Assembly (NCBI RefSeq): GCF_020829625.1
Contig: NZ_JAIVFX010000001.1
Span: forward strand, 1 to 64,000
Length of the DNA: 64,000 bases
Direction: 5' to 3'
From: Nostoc sp. XA010
Lineage (GTDB): Bacteria; Cyanobacteriota; Cyanobacteriia; Cyanobacteriales; Nostocaceae
Part shown: piece after piece, positions 1 through 9,474 of the stretch
Position numbering within the stretch: the stretch's first letter is position 1
Layout: each line of letters begins with the position of its first letter
Position numbers and translations under genes: made by a program
Notes under the pieces: generated by a model
What the model was told of the DNA's origin: nothing
Databases searched by the model: none
The model's input: the letters and a program-made list of their open reading frames with translations, nothing else

Positions 1-101
1 TTCGTAATTCGTAATTACCAATTACAAGTTATGAAAACATTTGGTTTCGCGTTACTGTGCAGTCTTCAGGGTTGCTGTTAAATTCTGATTTCTAATTCTT
101 T

Positions 102-136
102 AATTACGAATTACGAATTACGAATTACGAATTAGC
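102..136. repeat. Heptamer STRR (AATTACG)n
   Basis: Four perfect tandem copies of AATTACG plus a partial copy lie just before the 5S gene. Related copies occur at the very start of the window and near 33.84 kb. Short tandemly repeated heptamers are characteristic of heterocystous cyanobacterial genomes. Confidence 0.9.
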
Positions 137-148
137 AATTACAACTTT

Positions 149-267
149 TCCTGGTGTCTATTGCGCGGTGGAACCACACTGAACCCTTCCCGAACTCAGA
201 GGTGAAACGCTGCTGCGGCCACGATAGTTTAGGGGTAGCCCTACGCAAAAATAGCTCGATGCCAGGA
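149..267 (+). rRNA. rrf: 5S ribosomal RNA
   Basis: The roughly 119-nt sequence begins TCCTGGTGTC and ends GCCAGGA, which pair as helix I. It contains the conserved CCGAACTCAG loop and the GCGGCCACGATAG segment of bacterial 5S rRNA. The AT-rich spacer upstream suggests that 23S rRNA lies just left of the window. Ends are judged from helix I and may be off by one or two bases. Confidence 0.93.
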
Positions 268-280
268 TTCATAATTCAAT

Positions 281-320
281 AAAAGCCTTCTCGAAGTCAT
301 TTGAGAAGGCTTTTGTTTTT
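281..320 (+). terminator. Rho-independent terminator of the rRNA operon
   Basis: A 12-bp perfect stem (AAAAGCCTTCTC / GAGAAGGCTTTT) with a 10-nt loop is followed by TTTTGTTTTT. It lies 13 bases after the 5S gene on the same strand. Confidence 0.88.
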
Positions 321-570
321 GCTGAAAATCATTGGGCTAGAAAGAAATACTATTAACAAATTGGGATTACTTGTATGGATAATTATCTAGCAACAGTGCC
401 TTCGCGGTTCGATAAATTGAGCTTTTTAGAGATTTTTGGGTAAGTCCTATAATCTTTATTGGGTGTTGGGTTTAAAAAAGCGATTTCCTCTCAAAAGTAT
501 TTTACTCATTAAGCATGTCACTATAGAAAATAGAGCAGCAAATTGAGCAAAAGGAAGGCTAAAGAACACT

Positions 571-1530
571 GTGCAGATAACATTCTTAGGCACAAGTTCC
601 GGTGTACCCACGCGATCGCGCAATGTTTCCAGTGTCGCCCTGAGATTACCTCAAAGGGCAGAACTGTGGTTATTCGACTGTGGCGAAGGCACCCAGCATC
701 AAATTATCCGGAGTGAACTGAAAATTAGCCAACTCTCGCGAATTTTTATTACTCACATGCACGGCGACCACATCTTTGGCTTAATGGGACTTCTTGCTAC
801 TTGCGGCTTGGCTGGCAATGTGGAACGAATTGATATATATGGCCCACCTGGATTAAATGATTACATTCAAGCCGCCTCCCGTTACTCCTACACACACTTT
901 TCCTATCCCATTAAAGTCCATGCCATCCGTCCAGGGGTAATTTATGAAGACGATGACTTCACCGTAAGCTGCGATAATTTACATCATCGCATTACAGCTT
1001 TCGGCTACCGCGTAGCCGAAAAAGACCGATCAGGACGCTTTGATATTGAAAAAGCCAAGGCGTTGCAAATTCCTCCCGGTCGGGTTTATGGTCAACTTAA
1101 GCGCGGTGAAACAGTGACCCTTGCGGACGGACGAGTGATTGATGGCACTCAATTATGCGGTCCTACAGAAATTGGTCGAAAAATTGCCTATTGTACAGAC
1201 ACAATTTATTGTGATGGTGCAGTGAAGTTGGCAAAAGATGCAGATGTATTAATTCACGAAGCAACCTTTGCTCATCAAGATGCAGATATGGCTTTTCAGC
1301 GGTTGCATTCCACAACCACAATGGCAGCGCAAACAGCTTTAGCTGCTGGGGCACATCGGCTAATTATGAGTCATTTCAGTCCCCGCTATGCTCCTGGAAA
1401 TATCTTGGAATTGAAGGATCTTCTTCAGGAAGCCCGTGCTATTTTTCCCCGTACTGACATCGCTTATGATTTCATGATTTATGAAGTACCGAGGCGGCGG
1501 GAAGTAGAGTTAACCAAGGTAAGCGTTTAA
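571..1530 (+). CDS. rnz: Ribonuclease Z (tRNA 3' endonuclease)
   Basis: The 319-aa metallo-beta-lactamase-fold protein matches bacterial RNase Z, which removes the 3' trailer from tRNA precursors before CCA addition. None of the tRNA genes in this window whose 3' ends I checked encodes CCA. Visible marks are the N-terminal FLGTSSGVPT motif, the zinc motif THMHGDH (His62, His64, Asp66, His67), FDCGEGTQHQ before it, and the C-terminal MSHFSPRY histidine motif. Length is normal for the short form. The start is GTG at 571, with AAGGAAGG about 12 bases upstream. A perfect 9-bp palindrome at about 999-1019 encodes the conserved FGYRVAE stretch. Single gene; the next gene is about 560 bases away. 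Confidence 0.96.
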   Translation: MQITFLGTSSGVPTRSRNVSSVALRLPQRAELWLFDCGEGTQHQIIRSELKISQLSRIFITHMHGDHIFGLMGLLATCGLAGNVERIDIYGPPGLNDYIQAASRYSYTHFSYPIKVHAIRPGVIYEDDDFTVSCDNLHHRITAFGYRVAEKDRSGRFDIEKAKALQIPPGRVYGQLKRGETVTLADGRVIDGTQLCGPTEIGRKIAYCTDTIYCDGAVKLAKDADVLIHEATFAHQDADMAFQRLHSTTTMAAQTALAAGAHRLIMSHFSPRYAPGNILELKDLLQEARAIFPRTDIAYDFMIYEVPRRREVELTKVSV

Positions 1531-2087
1531 ATTTTGGATTTTAGATTTCTTATTGAACGCTTCTAATCTAAAATTAACCAGGCTCTATCTTGGAGTTTAG
1601 TAGTCTAATTCATAACGTCTAGCAAATAGACAACAGTTTAACTTGAGGAGGAAGTCAAATAGTTACCTAAGAATTTACGTTTCCCTAAGTGTATCAATAA
1701 TCTACAACTACTATGAGTTAGATATTTTTATCAATGTATTTCTTCTATTAAAAGTTATTTTAATAACTTTAATAGGATAGTACTATTGGAAATCAGAGAA
1801 CTTTATACTTAAATAGTTAAGAAAAATAATTAATTTTCCATCAAGATTTTTCTTGCTTAAATAAAATATTTATTAAAAATTTATTCTTCCAACACTGATT
1901 AAGAATTTATATGCATGAATTGATGAACATGAAAGCGCCAATTGGCATAATATTGTGCCAAGTGAGCTTGTCATTATTGGAAGAATAATTAAGTATGCTA
2001 TTGCAGCTATAGGTGTAAAAAAACATTTCACATTTTTCATAAATCTTCCAAATAAATATAGTGTTTCGATATTAGAGGAGTTTGATA
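1531..2087. other. AT-rich intergenic region
   Basis: About 560 bases between rnz and the Wzc-like gene. It is strongly AT-rich with no coding signature on either strand. It presumably holds the promoter of the downstream polysaccharide gene; I could not place a convincing -35/-10 pair. Confidence 0.5.
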
Positions 2088-4301
2088 GTGGCTAAGACTA
2101 GTCTGAATCAAGAGCAACAGGTTACTACTTCAGCACAAGGCGCAGTTGACATCAGACAAATATCTACTATTTTGCTTCGCCGACGTTTGCTGATTTTGGG
2201 GGTTTCCTGTGTAGTTATGTCAGCTGCTAGCCTTTTAGCTTTTATTGCCAAACCTACTTACCAGAGCAATATGCGGATATTGGTGAATTCCAATTTATCT
2301 GAAGGCACACAGTCAAATAATATCCCAGAAAGCGCAGACACCAAGGTTACTGAACCAAATTCTCAAGTTGTTGATTCCACTACTCAGATGAAACTCATGC
2401 TGAGTTCTAAGTTGCTTCAAAAAGCCGTAAATTTACTTCATCCTAATTATCCTGATATTACCTTAAAGGATATCAATGATCAAATAGAACAGAACAAAAA
2501 AGCACCTCTAGAAGTGACTCCAGAAGAGGGAGGTTTAGGATCTAATAAAGTTTTTAGTCAATTATTTAAAGTTTCCTTCAATGATGACGATCCAGTCAAA
2601 ACACAAAGAGTACTTCAAGCTCTACAAAAAGTCTATCAAAACTACAATAAAGAGCAACAAAAAGAACGTGTCAATCAAGGACTGGCTTTTACAAATGCTC
2701 GCTTACCTGAAATCAAAAAAGAGGTGAGTAAAGCTGAGAAAAATTTGGAACAGTTTCGCAAGAAACATAAATTACTCGATCCTGAAGTCCAAAGTAAAAT
2801 CCTGCTAGAATCTCTAGCTGATATTCAAAAACAGCTACAAAGCACTCGTGCCCACCTTCAAGATGTAAACGTTCGCTACGAGAATCTAGAGCAACAAATA
2901 GCCTCCTCATCTCAGCAGAATGCACTAATTTCTTCTCGTTTAAATCAGTCAAGTCGTTACCAAATGCTATTAAGTGAAATTCAAAAAACTGAACTAGCCT
3001 TAGCTAAGGAACGGCTGCGCTATACAGACGATTACCCATCGGTACAGAAACTAAAGCAGCAACGTCAAAGTCAACTGTCGCTATTACGACAAGAGGTGAA
3101 AACTATTACTACTAGCAGTAAGGGAGAACCGCTTTTAAAAGAGCAAATGCTAGGGGTTGAGCCAAAGCTAGTAGATGAGTTAATTTTGCTACAGACAACT
3201 GTCTTAGGACTAACTGCTAATGAAAAGAATTTAGCCGAGTCAGAACAGCGACTTCGCTCTGAGTTAAACAAATACCCAAGCTTAATAGCAGAGTATAACC
3301 GTCTGTTGCCAAAGGTGGAAACTAGTCGTAAAACCCTTGAACAATTACTCCAAGTGCAACAGTCTTTGGGTTTGAAAATAGCTCAGGAAGGATATAACTG
3401 GCAAGTTTTGGCAGAACCTGCTCTGGGTACTTATATGGGGAGCAACAGATTATTATTTTTGGTTGGAGGGGCGGTAATTGGGCCGATTCTAGGTATCTTA
3501 GCAGCCCTGATTTTGGAAAAGTTTAATGACGCTATTTATTGTGTCGGAGATTTAAAGAAACTGACGAATCTACGTGTATTGGGGTCAGTACCAAAACTAC
3601 CGTCATGTAATGTCAAAAAGCGGCGGCTGGTCTTGCCTTGGAATGGGCGACGAAGCTTAGATTACTCTATAGTAGAAGCCACTACTAGATTACCTGTCCA
3701 TGAAACCCTGGACATGATCTACCAAAATATTCAAATATTAAAATATCCCTTACCCTTTAAGTCATTGATGTTGACTTCAGCACTACCAGGGGAAGGGAAG
3801 ACAACTTTAGTATTAGGGCTTGTAGCTAGCGCTACCCGAATGCATCGACGGGTATTAGTTATTGATGCTAATTTACATAATCCTAGCCTGCACAAAATCC
3901 TGGAACTATCCAATGACTGGGGACTATCTCTGTTATTACTTGATGAGACGACAACTCATTTTCAAGATTACATCCAGCCTATTCACCCCTGCATTGATAT
4001 TTTGACTGCTGGGCCTGAAGCAGAAGACACGGTGAAGTTGCTCAGTTCTCAACGAATGAAAGAACTAATTGAGTTGTTTGAGCAAAGTTATGATCTAGTA
4101 CTGATAGATGCTCCACCTATTTTAGGTACAGTTGATGCCAGAATTGTGGCAGCTTTTTGCAATGGGATCGTAATGGTAGAGCGCATGGGGAAAGTGACCC
4201 AAACTGAACTGATTCAAGCAACAGAAATTTTGAGTAAATTGAATTTAATTGGAATTATCGCTAATGAAGTGAGCAATTCTAAAAATTTATTGGCATCGTA
4301 G
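2088..4301 (+). CDS. Wzc-like polysaccharide chain-length/BY-kinase protein
   Basis: A polysaccharide co-polymerase fused to a cytoplasmic P-loop kinase domain, family Wzc/CpsD (bacterial tyrosine kinase). Known members control the export and chain length of surface polysaccharides at the inner membrane. Order: Wzz domain with a first membrane segment near residues 30-52, a long periplasmic coiled coil (about 190-420), a second membrane segment (about 455-477), then the kinase: Walker A SALPGEGKTT, Walker A' VLVIDANLHNP, Walker B LVLIDAPP. The C-terminus ends NSKNLLAS with no tyrosine cluster, unlike enterobacterial Wzc. I chose GTG at 2088 because AGAGGAG (2074-2080) sits 7 bases before it; the TTG at 2082 is too close. 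Alone here, but polysaccharide genes follow at 9.5-14.5 kb on the other strand. Confidence 0.88.
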   Translation: MAKTSLNQEQQVTTSAQGAVDIRQISTILLRRRLLILGVSCVVMSAASLLAFIAKPTYQSNMRILVNSNLSEGTQSNNIPESADTKVTEPNSQVVDSTTQMKLMLSSKLLQKAVNLLHPNYPDITLKDINDQIEQNKKAPLEVTPEEGGLGSNKVFSQLFKVSFNDDDPVKTQRVLQALQKVYQNYNKEQQKERVNQGLAFTNARLPEIKKEVSKAEKNLEQFRKKHKLLDPEVQSKILLESLADIQKQLQSTRAHLQDVNVRYENLEQQIASSSQQNALISSRLNQSSRYQMLLSEIQKTELALAKERLRYTDDYPSVQKLKQQRQSQLSLLRQEVKTITTSSKGEPLLKEQMLGVEPKLVDELILLQTTVLGLTANEKNLAESEQRLRSELNKYPSLIAEYNRLLPKVETSRKTLEQLLQVQQSLGLKIAQEGYNWQVLAEPALGTYMGSNRLLFLVGGAVIGPILGILAALILEKFNDAIYCVGDLKKLTNLRVLGSVPKLPSCNVKKRRLVLPWNGRRSLDYSIVEATTRLPVHETLDMIYQNIQILKYPLPFKSLMLTSALPGEGKTTLVLGLVASATRMHRRVLVIDANLHNPSLHKILELSNDWGLSLLLLDETTTHFQDYIQPIHPCIDILTAGPEAEDTVKLLSSQRMKELIELFEQSYDLVLIDAPPILGTVDARIVAAFCNGIVMVERMGKVTQTELIQATEILSKLNLIGIIANEVSNSKNLLAS

Positions 4302-4575
4302 GCTGAAGAAGACACGGGGGGCTGATTTACCCGCGTCCTCTTTTGGACGATGACCGAATCAAACAGGGGTGTAGGGGGCAAGGGGGAAAAAAAGATTGAG
4401 AAAATTTGTTGTCCCCTGTATCCCTGCAATCTGGTCACAAGCCCCGAATTTATTCGTGGAAAAGTTGTACTGACATTTGATGCTTAGTTGGACAGTTGGG
4501 GGAAAAGGTTTGGTGACATCAAAGGTGGGTATGTCGGACGCGTAAATAAATTTTTCTTGATTTGCTTTTCTTTGC

Positions 4576-4972
4576 TTAGAAACAGTCAATATCCAAACAG
4601 AAGAGAAAGGTAATCGCACCATCTACATCTTTGCCATCCTTATCCTTGCTAAATTTTTCTTTAGAAGTAAGCATAGTGATCGGCAACTTAGATTTGCTCC
4701 AAGTCGCGCCAGCAATAATGCCAAAGTTATCAAAAAAACAAGAATCGTAGGCTTTTTCCCCTGAACTCTTTTCCAGTAACCAATAGCCAACCAATCCTGG
4801 TTCAATATTTTCTAAACGGCGAGAGAAATTGCCTTGGATTTGCATCTCTGACAAAAGCCCAATGAGTCCAGACATTGTAATCAGTAATTTGCACTGGTTT
4901 TTCAATGCGATCATACCCATTCTGATTACCCCCATCCCAAAAAATCCGACTAGTAGCTTGCTTAATGGCTCA
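4576..4972 (-). pseudogene. Decayed LamG (concanavalin A-like) domain gene
   Basis: Reading the minus strand from 4972, one frame gives SRIFWDGGNQNGYDRIEK and then DYNVWTHWAFVRDAN, typical of LamG-type lectin domains. After about 4840 the match jumps to another frame with EPGLVGYWLLEKSSGE and YDSCFFDNFGIIAGATW, the usual start of the next LamG unit. The two halves are out of frame and the intervening strands of the fold are missing, so this is a frameshifted and deleted remnant of a larger secreted protein. No start codon or signal peptide is visible. Confidence 0.6.
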
Positions 4973-5392
4973 ATAGTTTTACTGAAAAAATAACTAATTA
5001 CACATTTACTTTATAAATTCCTGTGTACTTTTTTGTTGAAAGTTTAGAAAATTAGGGATAAACTAGTAGTCCACTAAGCAAACATTGACACATTGACAGG
5101 TGTAAGTTTGAGGAAAAAAGGTTAAATATTGTCAGTTACCTTACTGCCGACAACATTTGCTCAAGGGTAAAATCACTGACTCCTTTAGCGAATTTTAAGT
5201 TTTGGATTGAAGATTCAAAATTTAAATCAGGTCTAAGGGCAAGGAAATTTATTTGTGGAACAAAATTACCCTATAGCTAAAGCAAAATGCATAATTAGTA
5301 GGAGGTGGCAACCTCCTACGTTGGAGAACTGTCTCATCTTAAAGTAGTAGACGCCATAGTTCGGAGCGTCAATTAGATACTAATGTGATTAG
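4973..5392. other. Intergenic region with a palindromic repeat
   Basis: Mostly AT-rich and non-coding. A perfect 9-bp inverted repeat (GTAGGAGGT, 4-nt loop) lies at 5298-5319 and looks like a dispersed Nostoc palindrome. Nothing else recognised. Confidence 0.5.
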
Positions 5393-6547
5393 ATGATCAG
5401 CATGAAATTCCAACTTTACTTAGGCTTTTTATTTTCCCAGGTTAAAGTACGTTATTGGTGGGTAAGTATCCTCTTGTGGATTGCTTTGGTTGCCCCAGCT
5501 CAAGCGTCTGTAATTCTGCGCGTGGCAATTGAAAGGGGCGTTAATCAGGTAAAAGTGGGTAGTTCCACCACTGGGATCATCAAGGATAGTACTGGCCGGA
5601 CTCTCGGACAGTTGCCAGCGATGAGTGCATATTATGCCCAAGCCATTCCTGGCGGAGTTGCTTTAGATAAGTGGCAATCTGGTTTATTTTGGATTGAGCC
5701 AACAGGTAAAGGATTCGTTTATATTGGCGATCGCTGGTATCGCGGTAGAACTCTGGTTGTCCCCACAGACAAAGGCTTAACGGCTGTTAACTGGGTTGAT
5801 GACCAAGAATATCTCTACAGCGTTCTTGGTGGTGAAATGGATGCTAGCTGGCCCCAAGAAGCTTTAAAAGCCCAGGCGATCGCAGCTCGCACTTACGCCC
5901 TCTACGAGCGAGAAAAACAACGGAATAATCCCGTTTACGATTTAGGTAATAGCCCGGATCGTTGGCAAATTTACAAAGGCGTCATCAGTGAAGCTCCTGC
6001 AACTTACAAAGCAGTTGATGAAACAGCAGGACAGGTATTAACTTACAAAAACCGGATTATTCTCTCAGTTTTCCACGCTTGTTCTGGGGGGCATACCGAA
6101 AATGTTGAAGACGTTTGGGGAAACACCCTGCCGTACCTGCGTGCTGTTCAAGACTACGATCAAAATATCCGCGAGTGTAATTGGATAAAAACTTTCTCCC
6201 CCAGTGAGATGAGCGCTAAATTCCCTGAAGTGGGCAGTGTGACGGCGATGATTCCAGAAACATTCTCACCTTTTCGCAGTGTTAAAGTTTTGAAAATTGT
6301 CGGCAACAAAGGGACGAAGGTGTTACAGGGCGAGGAAGTGCGGACAGCCCTCAAGTTAAAAAGTACCCGCTTTAGCGTCACCAAGGGAGCCGATGGTAGT
6401 TTTGTACTTCAAGGGCTTGGCTTCGGTCATGCTTTGGGCATGAGCCAGTGGGGGGCGTACAATCTGGCTCGGCAAGGAGTGAACCACCTGCAAATTTTGG
6501 GACATTATTATCAAGGTGTAGCTTTAACACCAATTCAGGCGAAGTAA
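5393..6547 (+). CDS. SpoIID/LytB-domain secreted protein
   Basis: The 384-aa protein has an N-terminal hydrophobic signal segment (about residues 20-39, ending APAQA) and a SpoIID domain. In Bacillus, SpoIID is a lytic transglycosylase acting on denuded glycan strands; cyanobacterial homologues are presumed cell-wall enzymes, unproven here. Visible family blocks are VLGGEMDASWPQEALKAQAI, AARTYAL, HACSGGHTENVEDVWG and the C-terminal GLGFGHALGMSQWGAYNLA. The start may be ATG 5393 or ATG 5402; neither has a strong ribosome site. Monocistronic, followed by heptamer repeats. Confidence 0.87.
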   Translation: MISMKFQLYLGFLFSQVKVRYWWVSILLWIALVAPAQASVILRVAIERGVNQVKVGSSTTGIIKDSTGRTLGQLPAMSAYYAQAIPGGVALDKWQSGLFWIEPTGKGFVYIGDRWYRGRTLVVPTDKGLTAVNWVDDQEYLYSVLGGEMDASWPQEALKAQAIAARTYALYEREKQRNNPVYDLGNSPDRWQIYKGVISEAPATYKAVDETAGQVLTYKNRIILSVFHACSGGHTENVEDVWGNTLPYLRAVQDYDQNIRECNWIKTFSPSEMSAKFPEVGSVTAMIPETFSPFRSVKVLKIVGNKGTKVLQGEEVRTALKLKSTRFSVTKGADGSFVLQGLGFGHALGMSQWGAYNLARQGVNHLQILGHYYQGVALTPIQAK

Positions 6548-6553
6548 AGAGAA

Positions 6554-6585
6554 AGTTAGGAGTTAGAAGTCAGGAGTTAGGAGTT
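6554..6585. repeat. Heptamer-type repeat (GGAGTTA)n, imperfect
   Basis: Imperfect copies of AGTTAGG/AGTCAGG follow the SpoIID-like gene. The same family appears after the SpoU methyltransferase gene at about 22130-22153, where it forms part of the coding end. Confidence 0.65.
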
Positions 6586-6629
6586 TAAATAAATCTTAAT
6601 TATTCACTCCTCACTCTCAACTCTTCACT

Positions 6630-7928
6630 CTATTCCCCACTCCCGCGTTCCAAGCGTTTTTTCCATTCAGCGTCAATTTTTGCGGAACGCTCAACTTCTT
6701 GGTCGAGTAAGTCAGTTTCGCTAGAATACACTAAATCTTCGTTGCCAATGACTTTTTCTCCTGCAAATTGTTGGGCATAGTCGATTTTTTGTTGCAAAGC
6801 TGCATCAGGACTTGCCAATATCCTTGCTCTGGAAAGGCGATCGCGATTGCGATCGCCTATTTTGCGATTACGCCACTGAATCCAGAAATAACGCAATAAC
6901 GGGATGCCTAAGAAACCTGCTCCGTAAGCCAATAGTAGCCAATAAATTCCTTGCACAAAAGCTACCAGTCCACCTAATTGCACGGCAATAGTGCCATCTC
7001 CCAACAAACTTCCCAGTACTAACGCAAGAACAAAATTTAGTACACCCAACCCAGCACTCAGCATAATTTGCCCGGAACTTGCAGCACTAAAACGCCAGGG
7101 AAATTCCTCCAAGTGATCTGATATTGCATAACGGGGCTTTTTAACTGCACTCACCTGCAACTCTGGGAAGTAATAAACAATTTGCCCTTCTGGACTTACC
7201 GATGGTTGCCCATTAAATCGCGTCAGAACAGGCAGTATATAATCTTCGTACTCTCTTGTATATCCCTCGCCAATGTCATCCAAATATGGGGCAATTTGTT
7301 CCGCTACCACTGCACCACGGTTATTCCGAATCACCGTAGCAATTTCTTGCCACCGACGTTCTTCTAAGTTGGTGTTAGGATTACCATCGCCAAACAAAAA
7401 TGAAAAGACAGCTTCAAAGAAATTCAGATTGCTTTCTTCTCGCCTTTCACGTTGCCGTTCCTGATAGTGGGCATCATAATTTGGGCTAAAATACCAAAAT
7501 AAATTTGGAAAATAGAAGAAACCCCCACCGCCGTAATTACTGCCCCGATTGTCCCCGTTCCGGTCTGAATTAATAGAGCTAATGATAATGTAGATGGCTA
7601 TAGTTATCAGGGTGATAGAAACAATTAAGAAAATTAGAAAAGAAATGCGAATCAGGTAAAACAGAACACTCCAGACTTTTTTCCACCATTCCTGCAATCG
7701 TAATCGGAAGTATTTATTACGCAAAATTGCTCGAAAATTTTGTGGAAAAAGGTAAACAATATCACCTGAATCTGCTACTTGCAAATGTCCCCCAGCATCA
7801 GATGCCAAGGTTAACAAGCTTTGATTAGCTTCAGCGATATTCAATCCTGCCTGGGTTGCCACATCACCAACAGTGACACGGTAGCCCAGTTTTTCTACAG
7901 CTTGCATGATGGTGGGACTAGGAGCCAT
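6630..7928 (-). CDS. Conserved cyanobacterial membrane protein, unknown function
   Basis: I do not recognise a named family. The 432-aa protein starts with a helical region (about 1-75) that reads like a small winged-helix-like module (SPTIMQAVEKLGYRVTVGDV). A long hydrophobic stretch at about 88-115 follows, then a low-complexity Gly/Tyr/Phe-rich segment (NYGGGGFFYFPN), a soluble middle domain repeating the same kind of module (about 195-270), and two or three further membrane segments at about 285-355. The C-terminus is charged and helical. The likely topology is an inner- or thylakoid-membrane protein with cytoplasmic domains. ATG at 7928; monocistronic. Confidence 0.75.
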   Translation of the reverse strand: MAPSPTIMQAVEKLGYRVTVGDVATQAGLNIAEANQSLLTLASDAGGHLQVADSGDIVYLFPQNFRAILRNKYFRLRLQEWWKKVWSVLFYLIRISFLIFLIVSITLITIAIYIIISSINSDRNGDNRGSNYGGGGFFYFPNLFWYFSPNYDAHYQERQRERREESNLNFFEAVFSFLFGDGNPNTNLEERRWQEIATVIRNNRGAVVAEQIAPYLDDIGEGYTREYEDYILPVLTRFNGQPSVSPEGQIVYYFPELQVSAVKKPRYAISDHLEEFPWRFSAASSGQIMLSAGLGVLNFVLALVLGSLLGDGTIAVQLGGLVAFVQGIYWLLLAYGAGFLGIPLLRYFWIQWRNRKIGDRNRDRLSRARILASPDAALQQKIDYAQQFAGEKVIGNEDLVYSSETDLLDQEVERSAKIDAEWKKRLERGSGE

Positions 7929-8145
7929 TGCTCTCCCCTCCTGTTGAAACTTAATTGCCTTTCTTAAGTATAAAGTTTTATTTGAAGTGACTTGGCAGGA
8001 GCAGGGATGAAGCAGGAATTATTAAATATAGAAAATACATAAATTAGGCAAACCGACAAGTATGTTTACCAATAAATAAACGGACACGTAGTATGTTATA
8101 ATTGTTTGCCTCAGCTTGGTTAACCAGCAAATTTTCTGCTCAAAT

Positions 8146-8625
8146 ATGGTTCAGTATACTCTCGCTCAAAGCCCAGAAATTATCCTTACTGTTTCTGGAA
8201 AAGATTCGGCAAAAGCCCGTGATAAAGCAATGGATCAGCTGATGGAACTGATGGATTCAGGAAAGCTACCTACGGAACTAGAAGAAGGATTTGGCCCTCA
8301 ACAATTAATTGAGGTTAAAGAGTCAACTATTGATACTGCTAGCGGTGAGGATACCATTACACAAGCTGTCCAGGTTCTAAGTAACCTGGCCACACTCAAG
8401 CTGAAAGTTCAGGAATCACGAGCCGAAGCTTTGGAAATTCGCAAAGCGGTTGATGTTCTGTTCACCGACGAATCGGTGACAGAAGAGGAAATTACTCGAC
8501 TCAAGGAAGGTTTTAAAGTTCTCAAAAATTTTGCCCAAGCTAATGTGCGTTATCAAGAAGCGCGATCTAAAGCAGAACAGGCTCGGCAGACTCTAGATCA
8601 AGCTCTCAAATCGCCTGACAAGTAA
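8146..8625 (+). CDS. Conserved hypothetical protein, helical
   Basis: Not assigned to a known family. From ATG 8146 the product is 159 aa, soluble and mostly alpha-helical. The first part contains SGKDSAKARDKAMDQLMELM, and the second half (about residues 80-155) is Ala/Glu/Lys/Arg-rich and likely coiled coil. A TTG at 8116 would add ten residues (MVNQQIFCSN), but ATG 8146 leads directly into the start of the plausible domain. A shared hairpin terminator follows. Confidence 0.72.
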   Translation: MVQYTLAQSPEIILTVSGKDSAKARDKAMDQLMELMDSGKLPTELEEGFGPQQLIEVKESTIDTASGEDTITQAVQVLSNLATLKLKVQESRAEALEIRKAVDVLFTDESVTEEEITRLKEGFKVLKNFAQANVRYQEARSKAEQARQTLDQALKSPDK

Positions 8626-8679
8626 CACTTACAGACTTAGATGCATTGAGATGCGTCTTAAAAAAATAATTAAACACTT

Positions 8680-8709
8680 CAAAAGACAGGCTCTTATACC
8701 TGTCTTTTG
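8680..8709. terminator. Bidirectional hairpin terminator
   Basis: An 11-bp perfect stem CAAAAGACAGG / CCTGTCTTTTG with an 8-nt loop lies between the plus-strand gene ending at 8625 and the minus-strand tRNA-Gln ending at 8715. It can serve both. Confidence 0.75.
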
Positions 8710-8714
8710 GTTTA

Positions 8715-8786
8715 CTGGGGCGCTAGGATTCGAACCTAGGGATGGCGGGACCAAAACCCGCTGCCTTACCACTTGGCTACGCCCCA
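8715..8786 (-). tRNA. trnQ-UUG: tRNA-Gln (anticodon TTG)
   Basis: The minus strand folds as a 72-nt tRNA. The acceptor stem is TGGGGCG / CGCCCCA, the anticodon arm is GCGGG-TTTTGGT-CCCGC with anticodon TTG, the T arm is CTAGG-TTCGAAT-CCTAG, and the discriminator is G. CCA is not encoded. Confidence 0.95.
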
Positions 8787-9219
8787 ACGACTTTACTCTA
8801 GTTAATATAGCAGTTAGACCTAGGTTATTGTCAAGTACTTTTATAGTTAATTTCAGACAAAGGATTTTTACAGCAGAAAATTGATTGATTTAAATTCCTA
8901 TAGTTCAAGTTAAGTTTACGCAAACAGGCAAAGGCAGAAAGTTTAATGAGTATGATACCTGTAATGCCTTCGCATCTACATTTGCTTCTGCTCTGTTTAA
9001 GTATGAATGGCTTTGGGAAGGTAATCATAGTATATCCTTATACTAAGGATAATTAATTGGGGAGGCAGGGAAGGTTATTGAGGAAAGAAAGAGGGTTATT
9101 GTTCAGAAATTCTTTTCTTCCCCTGCTTCTCTACCTGCCTCAACCAAAAAATTCCTTAACCGAACAGTATTGATAATCATCTTAGATAGGCGAATTGAGT
9201 AATTTAATTTTTTGATTTC
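8787..9219. other. Intergenic region, no gene seen
   Basis: AT-rich sequence with a G-rich/C-rich imperfect inverted pair (about 9060-9150: GGGGAGGCAGGGAAGG and the complementary CCCCTGCTTCTCTACC), a repeat-like pattern. No coding region supported. Confidence 0.45.
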
Positions 9220-9410
9220 TCTTATCTTATCCAGGGCTTGTTGCTAAAGTGCCATCATCTGCTAATAAACTCGCTTCAGGAACATATTTAGCCTTACTTC
9301 GAAGGGTAAACAAGTTGCTCCATCCTCTACAATTTCTACTATGTTACCTAATCTGGACATCAGTACAGCTAGACCACAGGTAAAAGCTTCAGCGATACTT
9401 AAAGTTATAT
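9220..9410 (-). pseudogene. Relic of a GT4-family glycosyltransferase
   Basis: Minus-strand translation gives SIAEAFTCGLAVLMSRLGN followed by IVEIVEDGATCLPFE. This is the C-terminal nucleotide-sugar site (EX7E region) of family-4/RfaB-like glycosyltransferases. A stop codon follows at 9262-9264, and no N-terminal domain or start precedes it. It lies at the end of the exopolysaccharide block and is probably a lost member of that cluster. Confidence 0.6.
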
Positions 9411-9474
9411 CTGTGACTTATTTTCGCAAAAAAGTCAAACTTTAGGCATTATGTAGTATTTTGGCAGCAACTAA

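Noticed and set aside
999..1019. Palindrome TTCGGCTAC-CGC-GTAGCCGAA in rnz as a repeat insertion
   Set aside because: It encodes FGYRVAE, a conserved RNase Z motif, so it is native coding sequence and the symmetry is likely coincidental.
8651..8884. Plus-strand 77-codon frame containing ALGFEPRDGGTKTRCLTTW
   Set aside because: It is the antisense translation of tRNA-Gln plus flanks.
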